A stretch of DNA of 64,000 nucleotides. Origin: Diphasiastrum complanatum (Eukaryota; Streptophyta; Lycopodiopsida; Lycopodiales; Lycopodiaceae). Of this stretch, positions 34,301-46,248 are shown one piece after another. The notes under the pieces were generated by a model. The model was not told the origin of the DNA. It saw only the letters and a program-made list of their open reading frames with translations, and made no database searches. A program made the translations under genes and the position numbers. Position 1 is the stretch's first letter. Each line of letters opens with the position of its first letter. The stretch is taken from contig CM055094.1 in the NCBI GenBank assembly GCA_029204225.1, positions 66,176,536-66,240,535 of the forward strand, in the 5' to 3' direction.

Positions 34301-37300
34301 ATGAATTAAGTGTGAACTTACAGAAGTCACTGGGGGATACGTGATAACAGTGATAATTTGAGCTATAAACACTCCTGATCTTACAGTAATCAATGCCCAA
34401 AAATAACCTCAACGAGTTTCATTTTGGGAAAAATTATTTAAATCTAGAAATGGTTTTTTATTCCTTTATTTTGGAATTTATTATTAATAAGCAACCTTAC
34501 CAACAACACTGATTTTGCAAGTCGAATTTGTGAATTTGGATATATTCCGATATTTTCAAACCACAGATACCCATTCAGTTTGTATGGAACGTTAAAAGTA
34601 TTTTTAATTGCTTCTTTTATTCTTTTTAACGTCAAAAAAAGAATTTTGATTTTGTTTCCATTCCTAGGTGTTCTATACATATCTAATCTTTTCCTTTCAC
34701 AGAACTATGACACAACCCTTAGTAAAACAAGGTTCAAGATTTTATTCAAAATTATTCTTGGCGAATGAGGTTGGGATGCTTTTGATTCATATTGTAACTT
34801 GAAATGTCATATGCAGGAGGCAGAGGCATGAATGTTCCAATGCCTGGTTTTGGAAGCCCTAATTTTGGCCAAGGGGTGATGGGTCCTGAGAGGCCACCTC
34901 TAGTGCCTCTTGATTTGTTTGCCCAAGTTCCACTTCCACACATGGGTCATGGGTTTATGGCGCCACCTGGAGGCTTCACCCCGCCTGGAAGGCCTGATGT
35001 GAGTCCCTTGAAATCTACCTTTGAATATCTAAACTGTTTATTTTCTCCAAGTAGCTGTATCAAGCTTGGTGTATAATTGTGAGTTACTCTTAATGGCATT
35101 CGTTTTCATTTTGTTGTCAGTTTCCTCTGTCAGACGCCATTGTTCAAGAGCAACTACTTCAATGCCAGCGCATGGCACAGCATATAGCACAGCTGGGTGG
35201 TCCGGGGATAGGGCGTCCCCAACTTACCAGGCCAATTGGAGCTGCCTCATTGCACCCTTTTGTTGGCCTTGAATTTATGGGGCCTGGTCAAGGTATGATG
35301 CAATTACCACCACAAGGGCAGGATATTTCATCAAACAATTTTGGCAGGGGCCAAAGGACCAACTTTGGTGAAGGAAGGGGTTCAATGCCTGGTACGGCTG
35401 TTTCCTTACCTGCTCCACGAAATGGAAGACTGGGTTGGGTTCCTTCTCAAATGGCTGGAAATTTACACCCTCGAGGAAGGGGCCAAAATCGTAGCCATCC
35501 AACATCACCAGTATGGCCAAGTGTAGGAGATAATGTGGTGGTCGGAGGACCGATGAGTATGGATGCTTCACAGCCAAATTATGGTCACGCTTCAGCTCCT
35601 GGGGGGCAGATGCTGAATATGGGGGATACTTATGGTCCAGCAACATTGAATGCTCATACAAGGCCTTCTCCTCAGTTTCATGGGGGGGTTCGCCCAACTC
35701 CAGCTCCTAGGGTAAATGGTTCTCATGGTGTTGGAGAAAGGTTTCAAAGAAATGGTTATGTACATAATCCTAGACCTGAAGCAAGCAGTGCACCAGCTAA
35801 GCCAGCTGATTTGAAAGGCATGAACATGGCAAATGCCAAGAATGAGAAGCAACAAAGGGTTTCAAGTGCAGCAGTTTCTGGCACAACTTCTCGAGGCAAT
35901 GGAGCTGCAATTAATAGCTCAGCTTCGAGCAATTTAATCCATCTAAGTGCTCCAGTCCTGAAGAGCAGGTTACTATTGATGTGTTGTGGTTCAATGCTTT
36001 CATTTTCATTCCCTGCATGATCTGGATCTAAAATGCATGCAGTTTTGAAACTTTCTGTCTTGCAGTAAAGATCCCACTGTGTCTTTTTCAACTTGTTTAT
36101 GAAAACTTCTCACTGACAGCTTGAAAACTTGCTTGCTTGTGTAGGGTTCTCACCGTGTGTGGGTTACCTGAAAATACACCTATGTCAATGGTTGTGGAAA
36201 CTTTCGAAAAGCAAGGAAAGATGATGGTATACTTATTGCTCTAGTGTTCTGCTTTACAGTCTTATGACATCTAATTATATTATCGCTTTACATAAGTTTA
36301 TGTGGTTTTAAAAGGCAACTAGATTTGATTGATCAGAATAGTACCTGAAATGAACCAGAGGGTATCGGGTATATAAGTTGTATTTGGATGGACAGATATG
36401 AAATTGTGTCGTGAAGATGTCCAAAAATTAGTTATGCGGCTGCTCAAATTATGAGGAGAGAAATGGATGAAATCCTGGGAACAATTGGTAAACTACAGAA
36501 GAAGCAATAGTTAACTGATAACAAAGCCACATTAAATTTCCAGTATAAAACAAGTGCAAGCTAATAATAAACACACTAAGTGATAATAGAGTGAGAGCAA
36601 AAGAATGTGGAAACTGTAAAGTAACAACAATAAATCTGAACCTGGTAAACAACTTCGATTTTAAGTGTCTTTAGGTTGAGTTTGACTATTGATAACAATC
36701 TTATTAAGGTGGGCTGAGCTCAGATATTGATACACTCGGATATTACTCAAAATTTGAATCAAGTTCTCAAGTAGCCTCCATTTAAATTGTTGACATAGTA
36801 TTGATAGTGGGATGAGGATTAGAAAAAGTACACTGTATTGCCATGGAGGTGTGTTAGGAAGGTTTTAGTAATTCCTCTATATGGTAAGACCCTTTTCAAA
36901 CTTTTACACAGAAGTTCACTGGTTCGAGGTTGCTTTTCAAGCTGGTGGATAATTATTATAACCTTATCACTTCTTTCTCCATAGGAGGACAATTTGCTTG
37001 CAACAGTGTCTTGATGTTGTTGACTTTTAGATAGTAACATGCACCCCTTGCTCACAAAGAAATACTGCTAAGCAGTTTTGTGTTTGACTTACCACCTTAG
37101 CTTTTGTTATTCCTGAAGAGTGGATTTAATTGGTAGGATTTATGCAATGTTTATATCCATAATAAGTGATTGTGCAAATTTCCTTGTGTACTTGTTAAAC
37201 TGAGGCTGGGTTCAATGAAGTAATGTATGAGATGCCATGTGAACTCACCTTAATGCTTTGTTACGCATGTCAACAATCAAGGTGAGTATTTCTCCTGTTC

Positions 37301-37733
37301 AATGGCATGCTTCTGTGTGTCAGGACTTTCGGAAAAATGAGAAAGGGGATGTATTCACCATAACTTTTTCAAATGTCATGGAGGCTGTTTCAGCAAAACG
37401 ACACTTGCATCGGTAAGTTTTTGTCGGGTGATTCTTGTTGTTGTGCTATTCTCTAAAAGATCTGCTCATTGGTTTGAAAACAGGCAATATCAAATAATGT
37501 GGGGAATCACATTTTAGCTTAGGAACCAGCTCTACCTACTTGTATAAATAAGACTAATTACAGCAATGTACTTTAGGACTAAGCAGCAGTTAAGCTTGTA
37601 TTTTGATGCGCATCTATGGTATTTGTTTTGGTGCTGGGTAATTAGTATTATGCTAAAGAATCTCAAACGGGCTTGCAGGTCTCTGTTAGCAGGTCGGCAG
37701 ATCACGGTAGAATATTCAACTGATAAAATGTGA
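31305..37733 (+). CDS. RRM-like RNA-binding protein, 653 residues, eight exons
   Basis: Exons by GT-AG sites: 31305-31775, 33575-33768, 33963-34003, 34817-34998, 35121-35968, 36145-36226, 37324-37412, 37679-37733. All phases agree and sum to 654 codons with the stop. Residues 1-157 are acidic (start MADGDLEGFEVKDEELVDFE, with ELEDGELVEL near the end). Residues 158-222 are basic and end in RQFRGRGR. Residues about 223-578 are Gly/Pro/Met/Gln-rich and probably disordered. Residues 579-653 look like one RRM: VLTVCGLPENTPMSMVVETF as strand 1/helix 1, DVFTITFSNVMEAVSAKRHL as the RNP1 region and helix 2, and LLAGRQITVEYS as the last strand. The RNP motifs are weak. RRMs bind single-stranded RNA, so a nuclear RNA-processing role is inferred. 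I cannot assign an orthologue. The first intron is 1.8 kb and exon 1 has a non-ideal donor (ATG|GTGATC). Confidence 0.8.
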
Positions 37734-38690
37734 AGACATGTTGACTGATTTCCAGTGCATCTACTACCACAGAAGCTACATGGGATCCCTTGTCCATCTC
37801 TTTGATGTTGTTAATGGACTAAGTTACTTGGTATATGAACTTGAAGCTGATTTGTGTGAGACAGCATCAAGAGTGTATTGTACCCAACCATTTTCATGAT
37901 ATTACAGCAGCCAAGCAATGTTTTGCGTATGAGGAAGTAATGATTCAAATTTACATGAAGTTTCAATATTGGAATGTGCCATTCAGCAATGTAAGAACAA
38001 ATATTGATCAGGAAAGATCTGTGCAGAGAAACTAAAACGAGTGGTTCTGCTGCTACTCTTCATCTAGCCTGCTACTCTCAGGAGACACTGCTACTCTCAG
38101 GAGACAAATGATGGCATACAACTTGAAGGCTCAAGTTTTTACTCCCCCACCACCCTAGACACTTTCTAGTTTGCATGTGCAGCATGCAAGTCAGCCACAA
38201 GTTTACGCGATTCCAATATACCGTGACCACATAGGCATGCCATCCAAAGTTTTAAATGTTTTTTGACAATGTGTCTCTCATTTGGTCTACTGCATGTCAC
38301 ACCATGTTTCTAGTATTTTGTCTTTATTTTGGTAACCCGTATACATATTATGATCCTTGTTCTTACTTATTTTATTTTATTTTAAATTAGATTTAAAAAT
38401 TTAAAAATTATAAATTTTGAATTTCATTTTATTTGAATTATTATCTTTATTATTATTTTTTCTTTCTTCTTACTGGTTGTCTTTTGCCTCTTAGTCAACA
38501 TTGGGTCTACTCAGGAGAATCCAGATTCTTTCGAAACCCAGTTAGCAACTTATGCTTGGGTACTGATGAGACATAAGCAATGCTGTTTGGCTAAGATTTT
38601 TTGTTTATTGAATTTTATATTATTGTTTTGACTTAGATCCTTTCAATTTTTGAGTTGCTCGAATATTGTTTCTAAGCTTTACCTTAATGC
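37734..38690 (+). other. 3' UTR and downstream flank of the RRM-protein gene
   Basis: No coding motif. The 3' UTR presumably ends within the first few hundred bases. No single clear AATAAA-type signal could be preferred. AT-rich after 38370. Confidence 0.4.
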
Positions 38691-38913
38691 TAAGGTAGGG
38701 CGACCTGGACGCGGATGCGTCAGGGTGCATTCGCGTCCGGATGTGTTCACCTGGACGCACTTTTTTACCCCTCATATTTTAGTGTAATTTAGGGTTTTAA
38801 AAAAAAAATGGACGTTGACGCGGACGTGTTCGGGGGTCAGACGGGCCTGGGTCCGGACATCGGACGTGGATGCGAAATGGCCGCGTCTGGCCCGGATGCA
38901 CATGTCTGCCTTA
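38691..38913. mobile_element. CpG-rich MITE-like insertion
   Basis: A 223-bp GC- and CpG-rich island in AT-rich DNA. Its ends, TAAGGTAG and CTGCCTTA, are imperfect inverted copies, and internal GGACGCGGATGCG / CGCGTCTGGCCCGGATGC words are also partly inverted. TTAATG occurs on both outer sides, a possible target duplication. Non-coding. Confidence 0.45.
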
Positions 38914-38939
38914 ATGACATCACTAGCTTCTCTATATAA

Positions 38940-38974
38940 ATTTGTGAAATTGGATATATTCTAATTTCACAAAT
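38940..38974. repeat. Hairpin repeat, copy with perfect 12-bp stem
   Basis: ATTTGTGAAATT (38940-38951) and AATTTCACAAAT (38963-38974) around GGATATATTCT. The same sequence recurs at 40367-40401, and a diverged form lies at 34524-34555 inside an intron of the RRM gene. Confidence 0.7.
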
Positions 38975-40494
38975 AAATATTTTTCTGTCACTTTAGCGGA
39001 CGTGCAAATTCCTGATGAATTTTGTCCCAAGTAGTGGCCAGCTGTATGTTCTTGTTTGCATATTGTGAGAGGGTGTGCCTACAACCAATATAATATTTTA
39101 CTAATGAAAACTAACATCTCTTACTCGATGTCATGTTGGTAACTTGGTTCTTGTTGTTTCATAATAATTTTATGGCTGAATCTTTTTTTTTTTAAGTTTT
39201 TGGTCTATTGCTTATTAGGGTTAATCACTTGCTTCTATTTCACCTAGATATCCTCCTTCACTCTACCTAGCTCTAGTTTCAACACGTTTTGAAGTTTGTT
39301 TAAGTTTGTGATTTATTGCCTATTAAGTTGTGTTGTGACTTCATCATTTTGATGGTTCTCTTCTAAGTATCTATATTTGGTATTTAGAGTCTAATTTATG
39401 AAATTGTTCTTGCTCTAGGTTAATTGATGCTCTCCTTTCTTTCTTTTCAACTTTTAATATTGGTCACTCCTTTAGTGGTAAAAATAAAGATAAAAATAAA
39501 TTCATTCATGTATAATTGTTGTCAAGTTTTTCTTGGTTGTGCTTCATTAGATAAATATTTCAATATTCTTTAATGTTCAGGTTTAGGTTATTGTTTTTGA
39601 TGGTATCAAAGTTATAAAATAATTTTTATGTTAATTCTCGTCTTTTGTAAAGAATTTTGTACATTTGGCTCTTTGATCGTCCTTGTAATTTACCACCAAG
39701 AGTCACTTAAGCAAATTCTATATAATTTTTTTCGTGTGATTGACTTTCTCATGGTCCATTTAAGTTTCTCACCATGTTAGAGTCTGAACCATACTCACAC
39801 AAAGTTTCCTTTCTTTGGGTCCTGGATCAAGGGACTTTTGGTTAGTTTCGTGAAAGACTTTTGGTGTGAGGAGTCGTCAAGTAGTGTTACTTCAAGAAAT
39901 TGCAGGCACTTAATTGCATCCTATTGTCAGTGATCTCTCGAGTGTAAAAAGCGGACCTATTTAGGTGCCTTACCACTATACAAGAGGCCTGATAAACAAA
40001 CGAGGAGTTGGCTAACACTAATTTTGACCTCGGACCAATAGCCTTTAGGAGGGCCTGGTTTTAAACAATTGACTAACTACTCAAAATATAATCTAGGGCT
40101 CTTCTACTATCAACACTGGTCTTAAACAATTGCATGACTCCTCAAAATATAATCTATGGCTCTTCTACTATCAACACTTCAGAGGTTTGCTCTTCCATCC
40201 CTTTACCCCCGTGCTTTGCTAGTAGAAATGGTACAAATCATTGAGAAAGGTTTTAACTTTTTGTCTAGATGTAATTTGAATAAACTTCATAATCTTGGAG
40301 GTGGTTAGTATTAGATGGTCTATTTTTAAGTCTTTGGTTGTTACTACTCATTACTTCTCTATACAAATTTGTAAAATTGGATATATTCTAATTTCACAAA
40401 TAGATATCGCATGTAACACCATAGGATAGATGTTCCTTTGTTTGTAGTAGCTCTACTTTTTAGGATAAGTTTGATGGACATGTATTAAGGGTGT
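38975..40494. other. No gene seen; includes a 60-bp tandem duplication
   Basis: AT-rich, no domain. At 40062-40180 a unit containing CTCAAAATATAATCTAGGGC and TCTTCTACTATCAACACT is present twice in tandem with a few changes. The second hairpin copy is at 40367-40401. Confidence 0.5.
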
Positions 40495-41004
40495 TTTCAC
40501 ACATAGGCTTAAGGCATGTCTATTTGTCAAAAAACTCAACGCTCATTGGAGAGAAAAGATAGGAAAGCCACTTACCCCACTTCACATAAGAAAGCAAAGG
40601 CCCCCATGTGTAAAGGACTTGGCAAAAAAATTGTTGACTTGGGGTATTTGAAAATGCCGGGCACCACCCCTTGGTAACTCCACTATTGTAGGGAGACTAT
40701 TTTTTTAAAAACCTTGAGATTTGAATTTTGAGGTGGGAGAACGTCATGTTGGTTGTTATTGGATAGAGGAGAGAGACCAAAGGCCCACCAAAACTATTCA
40801 CCGGTATCTACTTTTTGGGTGGAAGGTGTAAATCCAAAGCAACTTTCATAACTAATGACTTCATAGATTTGAAGGGTGCTACAAAGTTTTCTAAAATTAT
40901 AAACTTTTAACTAGAAAGGCCTACAAAAGGAAAATAGGTTGTGAAGGGCTAGGAAGGTTTCGATATGCAAGCCAAGAGACCCACTATGCACATTTGTGTG
41001 TGAA
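40495..41004 (+). mobile_element. Non-autonomous inverted-repeat element, long copy
   Basis: Starts TTTCACACATAGG and ends TTTGTGTGTGAAG, an imperfect terminal inverted repeat of about 12 bases. The first 270 bases match 47523-47800, and the right part matches the dispersed repeat at 28208-28367. No ORF. Probably a MITE-like DNA element. No target duplication was found. Confidence 0.5.
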
Positions 41005-41706
41005 GTGGGGATGAAGAAAGACGAAAAAAAGGTAACAAATGAGGGGTTATCTGTGACTCATGTTCACTATTGCCCCCTGTTGTGTGTGAAAACAACCTAA
41101 GAGTTGGGGCTTTCATGAACATTACAAGCATGTCAAAAGGTTAATGGCATCCATTTTACTCATACAGCCTTTTTTTGAGTCACCTTGTGCAATTGCATTT
41201 TAGATTCTATATTCTATGTTGAAATAGAACTAAAGGTTGTGTGACTAAGTATCTTTGGAGCAATAGGCTCCTTGGCTTCCTCTAATATACTTGTGCAAAT
41301 CTTTTCCCCATGCTGCTTAAAAACAACATCGTTGCCAAGCAACAAGTTTCTCAATAAGCAATTTTGTTTGAACAAGAGACTTGAATGAAGTTGTTGTTGG
41401 AATTCGATGCTCAACCTCAATTTCATTCAATAATGAGCATTTTGAAAAACCAGAAATAGAAGGCTTGAATTTTTTAACAGAAAATCGAAAAATTCAGGTC
41501 GAATTTTTTGTAGAATTTTTCGATATTGGATCGACTCGAAATTTTTTTTCGAGTCGGTATATATTTTTCGATACTTGTAAATTTCGATACTGTGTCCGTG
41601 TCTACAGATTATCAAGTCTTGTTTCTACCAAGACAACGTTCTAGCAAGTGCGCAGCCAACAATATCTCGAAATCGTTGTTTCTACCAACGACCTCGCTCA
41701 ACCAGG
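41005..41706. other. Flank of the copia element; contains a perfect hairpin
   Basis: No gene. CGACTCGAAA (41532-41541) and TTTCGAGTCG (41547-41556) form a perfect stem in a stretch with repeated TCGAATTTTT-like words. No 5' LTR matching the 3' candidate was found here. Confidence 0.45.
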
Positions 41707-42560
41707 ATGGATTCATCTACTAGTAGTTCTCTAATTGATAGACTTGATGGGAGTAACTACCATCTCCGGAAGTTCAAAATGAAGGTTATACTACTAGCCA
41801 AGGAACTGTGGGACATCATTGATGGCACAGAAGTTAAACCGAAAGGTGACGCAGTCACCATTATCAAATGGAGACTGAAAGATGCAAGGCTTTTGCCATG
41901 ATCACTCTCAACATAAAAGACAATCAAAGCATGTCACATACGTGCCGCTCAGACTGCAACCCTCTACGATATCAGGGACGTCTCCTCCAAACTCCATTTG
42001 AGGAAGAAATTCTTCGCCCTAAGAATGTCTGAAGCAGTAAGTCTTTCGAACCACATTAACACTTTCCAAAATTTATGGAGCCGATGACTCTAACTGGCCC
42101 AGTCATTGAAGATATCGATCTTGTTATGACTCTATTATCGAGTCTTCATGAGGCCTATGAGGATTGGGTCCTAGCAATTTCGATCCAGGAGAAGATCACC
42201 CTTTCAAGAGTGATTTCATTACTTCAAAAGAGGCCAGAAGAACTACAACCTCCTGAGGCATAGGGTCTGATTCTCAAGCTTTATATTCCAAAAATCAGAA
42301 GTTCAGATCCAAAAAGAAGAGCAATATGCAGTCATGATCAAATTTTGACTCATGCTCGAATTTTTGCTCAGTGTCGAATTCTGGCTTAGGGTCAAATTCG
42401 AACTCTTCATCATTTCCAACCAAAGCAGAAACTATTCTGCAAATACTGCAAGAGAACTGAACATGAGATCAAGGACTGCAGAACTTTGAAAGTCAACAAT
42501 GAGAAGAAAAAGCAGTTCCAACAACAAGCGAATTCTACCTCAACCAGTTTTTCGATCCAG
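41707..42560 (+). pseudogene. Copia Gag, frameshifted
   Basis: ATG 41707 starts MDSSTSSSLIDRLDGSNYHL, then FKMKVILLAKELWDIIDGTE, the typical copia Gag start (L-x-G-x-NY-x2-W/R). After a break at 41899 the UBN2-like part resumes at 42075-42263 (VMTLLSSLHEAYEDWVLAIS). A CCHC-like segment (FCKYCKRTEHEIKDCR) can be read near 42430-42480. Confidence 0.75.
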
Positions 42561-43130
42561 CAATAGAGGAAGATGAAGCAGCCTTTATGACCAAGGTCGG
42601 AGAACAAAATGATATTGATTCCTGGTATCTCGATTCTGGAGCAACTCTTCAAAGATTATAAACCTTTCACCCACTCTTGAGTTGTGCAACTTGGAGACAA
42701 CTCATCACATTTGATTCAAGGTGAAAAAACAGTTAAAATCGAATTTCAGAAAGGTGAAGTCAAGTTGCTGTCCAACGTTCTCCACGTTCCAAATCTGACC
42801 AAGAATCTACTCTCAGTTAGCGGAATCACTTATTCAGGTTGGAGGGTCAAATTCGATACAACCAGCTGCACCATCCTTGACAAATCTCGAAAAGTTTTAG
42901 CTTTCGGGAGAAGAAGTGGCAATCTCTACAAACTCAGTCACTGTTATTCTTCCAACAGTCAAGCTCTTCACACCTCATCTTCCGAATCATTTGATATGCT
43001 TTGGCATTTTAGATTAGGCCATTTGAACTTCAATAGTATCCAACAAATGTCGACTCAGAAACTAGTATAAGATCTGCCTTCTGTCACATGCCTCTCTGTC
43101 GAAGAAATTTTGGGCAAATCTACAAAATCG
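42561..43130 (+). pseudogene. Copia protease and pre-integrase zinc region
   Basis: DSWYLDSGAT has the Asp-Ser-Gly of an active aspartic protease (about 42632-42640), but the frame stops soon after. The next frame (42684-43070) holds VLHVPNLTKNLLSVSGIT and MLWHFRLGHLNFNSIQQMS, the last being the HxRLGH zinc-binding start of copia integrase. It stops at TAA 43068. Confidence 0.8.
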
Positions 43131-43750
43131 ATCCATCACCTTATGCTCAGATCCTTGAAGATCTCAAGAAGAAGCTGGATGACAAAAGCACAAAATCGAT
43201 TTTTGTTGGCTACTCCCCAGATCAAAAGGCATACAAGCTCTACAATCTGGAAACAGAAAAATCATTCACAAGCAAAGATGTCATTTTTGTAGAAGATCGA
43301 TTTATCAACCACAAGGGAAAAACTCGAGAAATTTCCAATCTAGGTATCGAAGAAATTTTTGATCCATGTATCGAAAAAGATTCCAGGATTGAAAATCAAA
43401 AAATAGATGCAAACTCAGAAAATGAGCCTGAACAGCAGGGGGTCAAAATTCAGCCAAGAAGATCAAATCGACCTAGACAGCCTCCATCCAGATTTATGGA
43501 CGATGTAGCCTGCTACTTCGTGCAGAAACCAAATACAGATGGATCACAAGTGTACAGGCTCTACAACCCAACCTTGAAGAAAGTTGTGTCGAGTAGAGAT
43601 GTGAAGTTCGACGAATTCACATTTCCTAGATTGAAGGAAGAAAAAGGCCATGAGATCTTCACACTACTGTCAGTTCAAGAGGAAGATCGAAGCCAGACAT
43701 CAAATCAAAACATTGAGCCCCAAACTCCAGAGCAAGAAGCTGAAGATTAA
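43131..43750 (+). pseudogene. Copia integrase C-terminal part without the catalytic core
   Basis: KKKLDDKSTKSIFVGYS and KAYKLYNLETEKSFTSKDVI are the part of copia integrase that follows the catalytic domain. The PRRSNRPRQPPSRFMDD segment then leads towards RT. The DD(35)E core, normally about 150 residues, should lie between the HxRLGH region and here, but there is no room for it: only about 60-90 bases separate the two. Confidence 0.8.
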
Positions 43751-43899
43751 CCTCTGAAGAATACACGAACTTGCAATGCCGAACAAAACCAAGAAGGTCA
43801 ACAAGACAACGAAGACCTCTAGATCGAACACTACAATCTTCAATGGAGCGAAGACACAGATTTTGAATTCTGCAACTTCACTGAAGAAACCAACAACAT

Positions 43900-44967
43900 A
43901 TCAAGAAGCTATCTAGAGTCCAGAGGGAGAATTCTGGAAGCAAGCGATGTTAGAGGAGATCGAAGCAATGACGCAGAATGAGGCGTGGACACTGGAGCCA
44001 CTGCCCGAAGATAAAAAGATCGTCGACTGCAAATGGGTTTATAAAAGAAAAATACAATCAGATGGCACTGTCGGATGCTACAAGGCTAGACTTGTCGCCA
44101 AGGGCTACGCAAAAGAACGGTATCGTTTACTTTGATACCTACTCACCAATGGTCAAAATGACAAGCATTCGACTACTCCTTGCATACGCGACACAATACA
44201 ACCTGGAAATACACCAGCTTGATGTCAAGACAGCCTTTCTCCATGGAGATCTAGAGGAAGAAATTTTCATGAACTAGCCTGAAGGATTCGAAGACCTGGA
44301 CAATCGACAGTATGTTTGTCGGTTGCATCGATGCATTTATGGTCTGAAGCAGACATCACGAGCTTGGTACAAGAAGCTTGACAATATTCTGAAATCTCTA
44401 GACATTGTTCCTACACAGCCAGACTGTAATGTCTATATAAAAAAAGTAGGAAGAAGCTTTGTGATTCTAACTATCTTCGTAGATGACTCCTTGATGATAG
44501 AAAATTTCTTGATACTAATCAAGAAAATGAAGAGTCATGGTTCTGCAAGTTATGAAATCACAGATCTGGGAGAAGTAACAAAATGCCTTGGGCTGCAGAT
44601 CAGAAGAGATCAAATCAGAGGAGTAATACATCTGAGTCAATCAAAATACGTCGAAAAGGTGTTGAAGTAGTACCAAATGCTGGACTGCAAAGAAAAAGCC
44701 ATACCAATAATAGCTGGAGCCAGATTGATGAAACATGACTACCCGAACACAGACGAGGAGAGATAGAAGATGGAAAGTATACCATTCCAGAACTTGATCG
44801 GTAGTCTGATGTACCTTACAATTTGTACCAGGCCCGACTTGGCATTCCCTTTCTACGCATTGAGACAATTCTCCTCCAACTCTGGCATGGCACATTGGCA
44901 AATGGCGAAAAGAATTCTGCAATACCTGAAAGGCACCCAAAATATGGGACTAACCTACGAAGCATAA
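43900..44967 (+). pseudogene. Copia reverse transcriptase, frameshifted
   Basis: NEAWTLEPLPEDKKIVDCKW, YKARLVAKGYAK, then after a frame change YSPMVKMTSIRLLLAYATQY, HQLDVKTAFLHGDLEEEIFM, YGLKQTSRAWYKKLD and the catalytic box FVDDSLMI. The Asp pair of the active site is kept. Stops occur at 44276 (tag after MN), 44668 and 44764. Confidence 0.85.
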
Positions 44968-45054
44968 GAAGAACACTGTAACACTATAGTGATGCAAAAT
45001 ATGGGACTGACCTACAAAGCATAAAAAGAAGACTGTAACACTATAGTGATGCAA
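44941..45054 (+). repeat. 57-bp tandem duplication in copia Pol
   Basis: AATATGGGACTAACCTACGA and the following bases are repeated at 44998 with four or five changes. 57 is a multiple of three, so the duplication itself keeps frame (19 codons), although each copy contains a stop. Confidence 0.85.
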
Positions 45055-45510
45055 GCTGGGCAAGCTGCAAAGACAGCATCAAGTCTGTGACAGGAGGATG
45101 TTCGATAGCGTGCGGAGCAGCAATCAGTTGGACATGCAAGAAACAAACATTGGTAGCTCAGTCCTCATATGAAGCCGAATATGTCACAGGTTTGAAGATG
45201 GCGAATGATGTAATATGGTTGCAGATGATGCTGGAGGCAATTGGCATACAACAAAGAGAACCATGCATGATCATGATGGATTCTCAGAGTGCCATATATC
45301 TATCCTAGGATCCAGTCTTCCATTCAAAGACTAAACACATACCTTTGAAGTACCATCACATTCGAGATTTGATCTTGAAAGGAGAGCTAAATGTCCAACA
45401 CATAAAATCTGAAGACATGGTTGCAGATTTGCTCACGAAGCCGCCTGACAGACCACTCTCTACAAAACAAAGAAAGGCAATGGGACTAGACAAATACAAA
45501 GGTTGCAATG
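45055..45510 (+). pseudogene. Copia RNase H, one internal stop
   Basis: GAAISWTCKKQTLVAQSSYE, EAEYVTGLKMANDVIWLQMM, MMDSQSAIYLS, then a TAG (45306-45308), then HSKTKHIPLKYHHIRDLIL and DMVADLLTKPPD. This is the complete order of copia RNase H to its C-terminal DLLTKP motif. Confidence 0.85.
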
Positions 45511-45522
45511 CTCAAGAGGGAG

Positions 45523-46000
45523 TGTCTGAAAAGGTGAACTCCTGCAACCTTGGCGAAGAAAATTCGAAGGTCGAACACAACTCGAAGGTCGAACGCACTA
45601 CGAAGGTCGAAGACGAAGTGAAGGCCGAAGGTGAAATGTTCGAATTTTGTCCCTGCAACCAAAATAACGAAGACACCCTGGAAGAAAAGATGAACAAAAG
45701 ATAAACAAGTCGAGCTAACAGTTGGCAGCTCGATGACGCTCAGCCGCCAGAAGCGATGATGACACATGATAACTAACTAATTGATTAGTGTAAACATGTC
45801 TTGTAATTCATAGTTAAACTATCTTGTAAACTCCACATAGTGGATAAAAACACAGGATTGATTACTACAATTGTGTGATGAAGATAGAGCAGAGCTAGCA
45901 CACTGTTAGCACTATCAAGCTATGCATGAAAGTCTGCCAACGAGCAGAACATAGTGACTTCTGTTAGAGGAGCGGCCAATGTGCGAGACACTGATCGATT
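45523..46000 (+). repeat. Candidate 3' LTR of the copia element
   Basis: TGTCTGAAAAGG starts directly after the purine tract CAAGAGGGAG (45513-45522), the place of a copia 3' LTR. Near its start TCGAAGGTCGAA words repeat three times (45564-45609). The end is not defined, because no 5' partner exists for comparison. Confidence 0.5.
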
Positions 46001-46248
46001 CACTCAAAACAAAACACAAATACAATTGCTCTATTCCAATCCATCTCCTCCATTGTTCGCATCATTTTGTTGATTGAATCTTTTTGAAGTCTGTGATTTG
46101 TAGTGGTTTGTCTAGGATCTTGCAAACAAATTTCGCAATAGCAAAATGAAAAATCTACACTACATGTAAAGTGATGATTATGAAGGACGTCGAAACAGAT
46201 TGAAATAGACATTTGAGTCCGTCGAGTTTGGAACAAAACCATTCTCGA
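46001..46248. other. Boundary between two opposed copia remnants
   Basis: No domain on either strand. It separates the plus-strand element's 3' end from the start of the minus-strand relative. Confidence 0.4.

Larger units (their letters stand above)
41707..45522 (+). mobile_element. Ty1/copia element, integrase core deleted, multiple stops
   Basis: Order on the plus strand: gag, protease, pre-integrase zinc region, integrase C-terminal part, reverse transcriptase, RNase H, polypurine tract. Integrase before reverse transcriptase is the copia order. The coding line has many stops and frameshifts. No matching 5' LTR is visible, so the copy is incomplete as well as inactive. Its Pol is closely related to the inverted fragment at 46249-47043. 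Confidence 0.85.
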
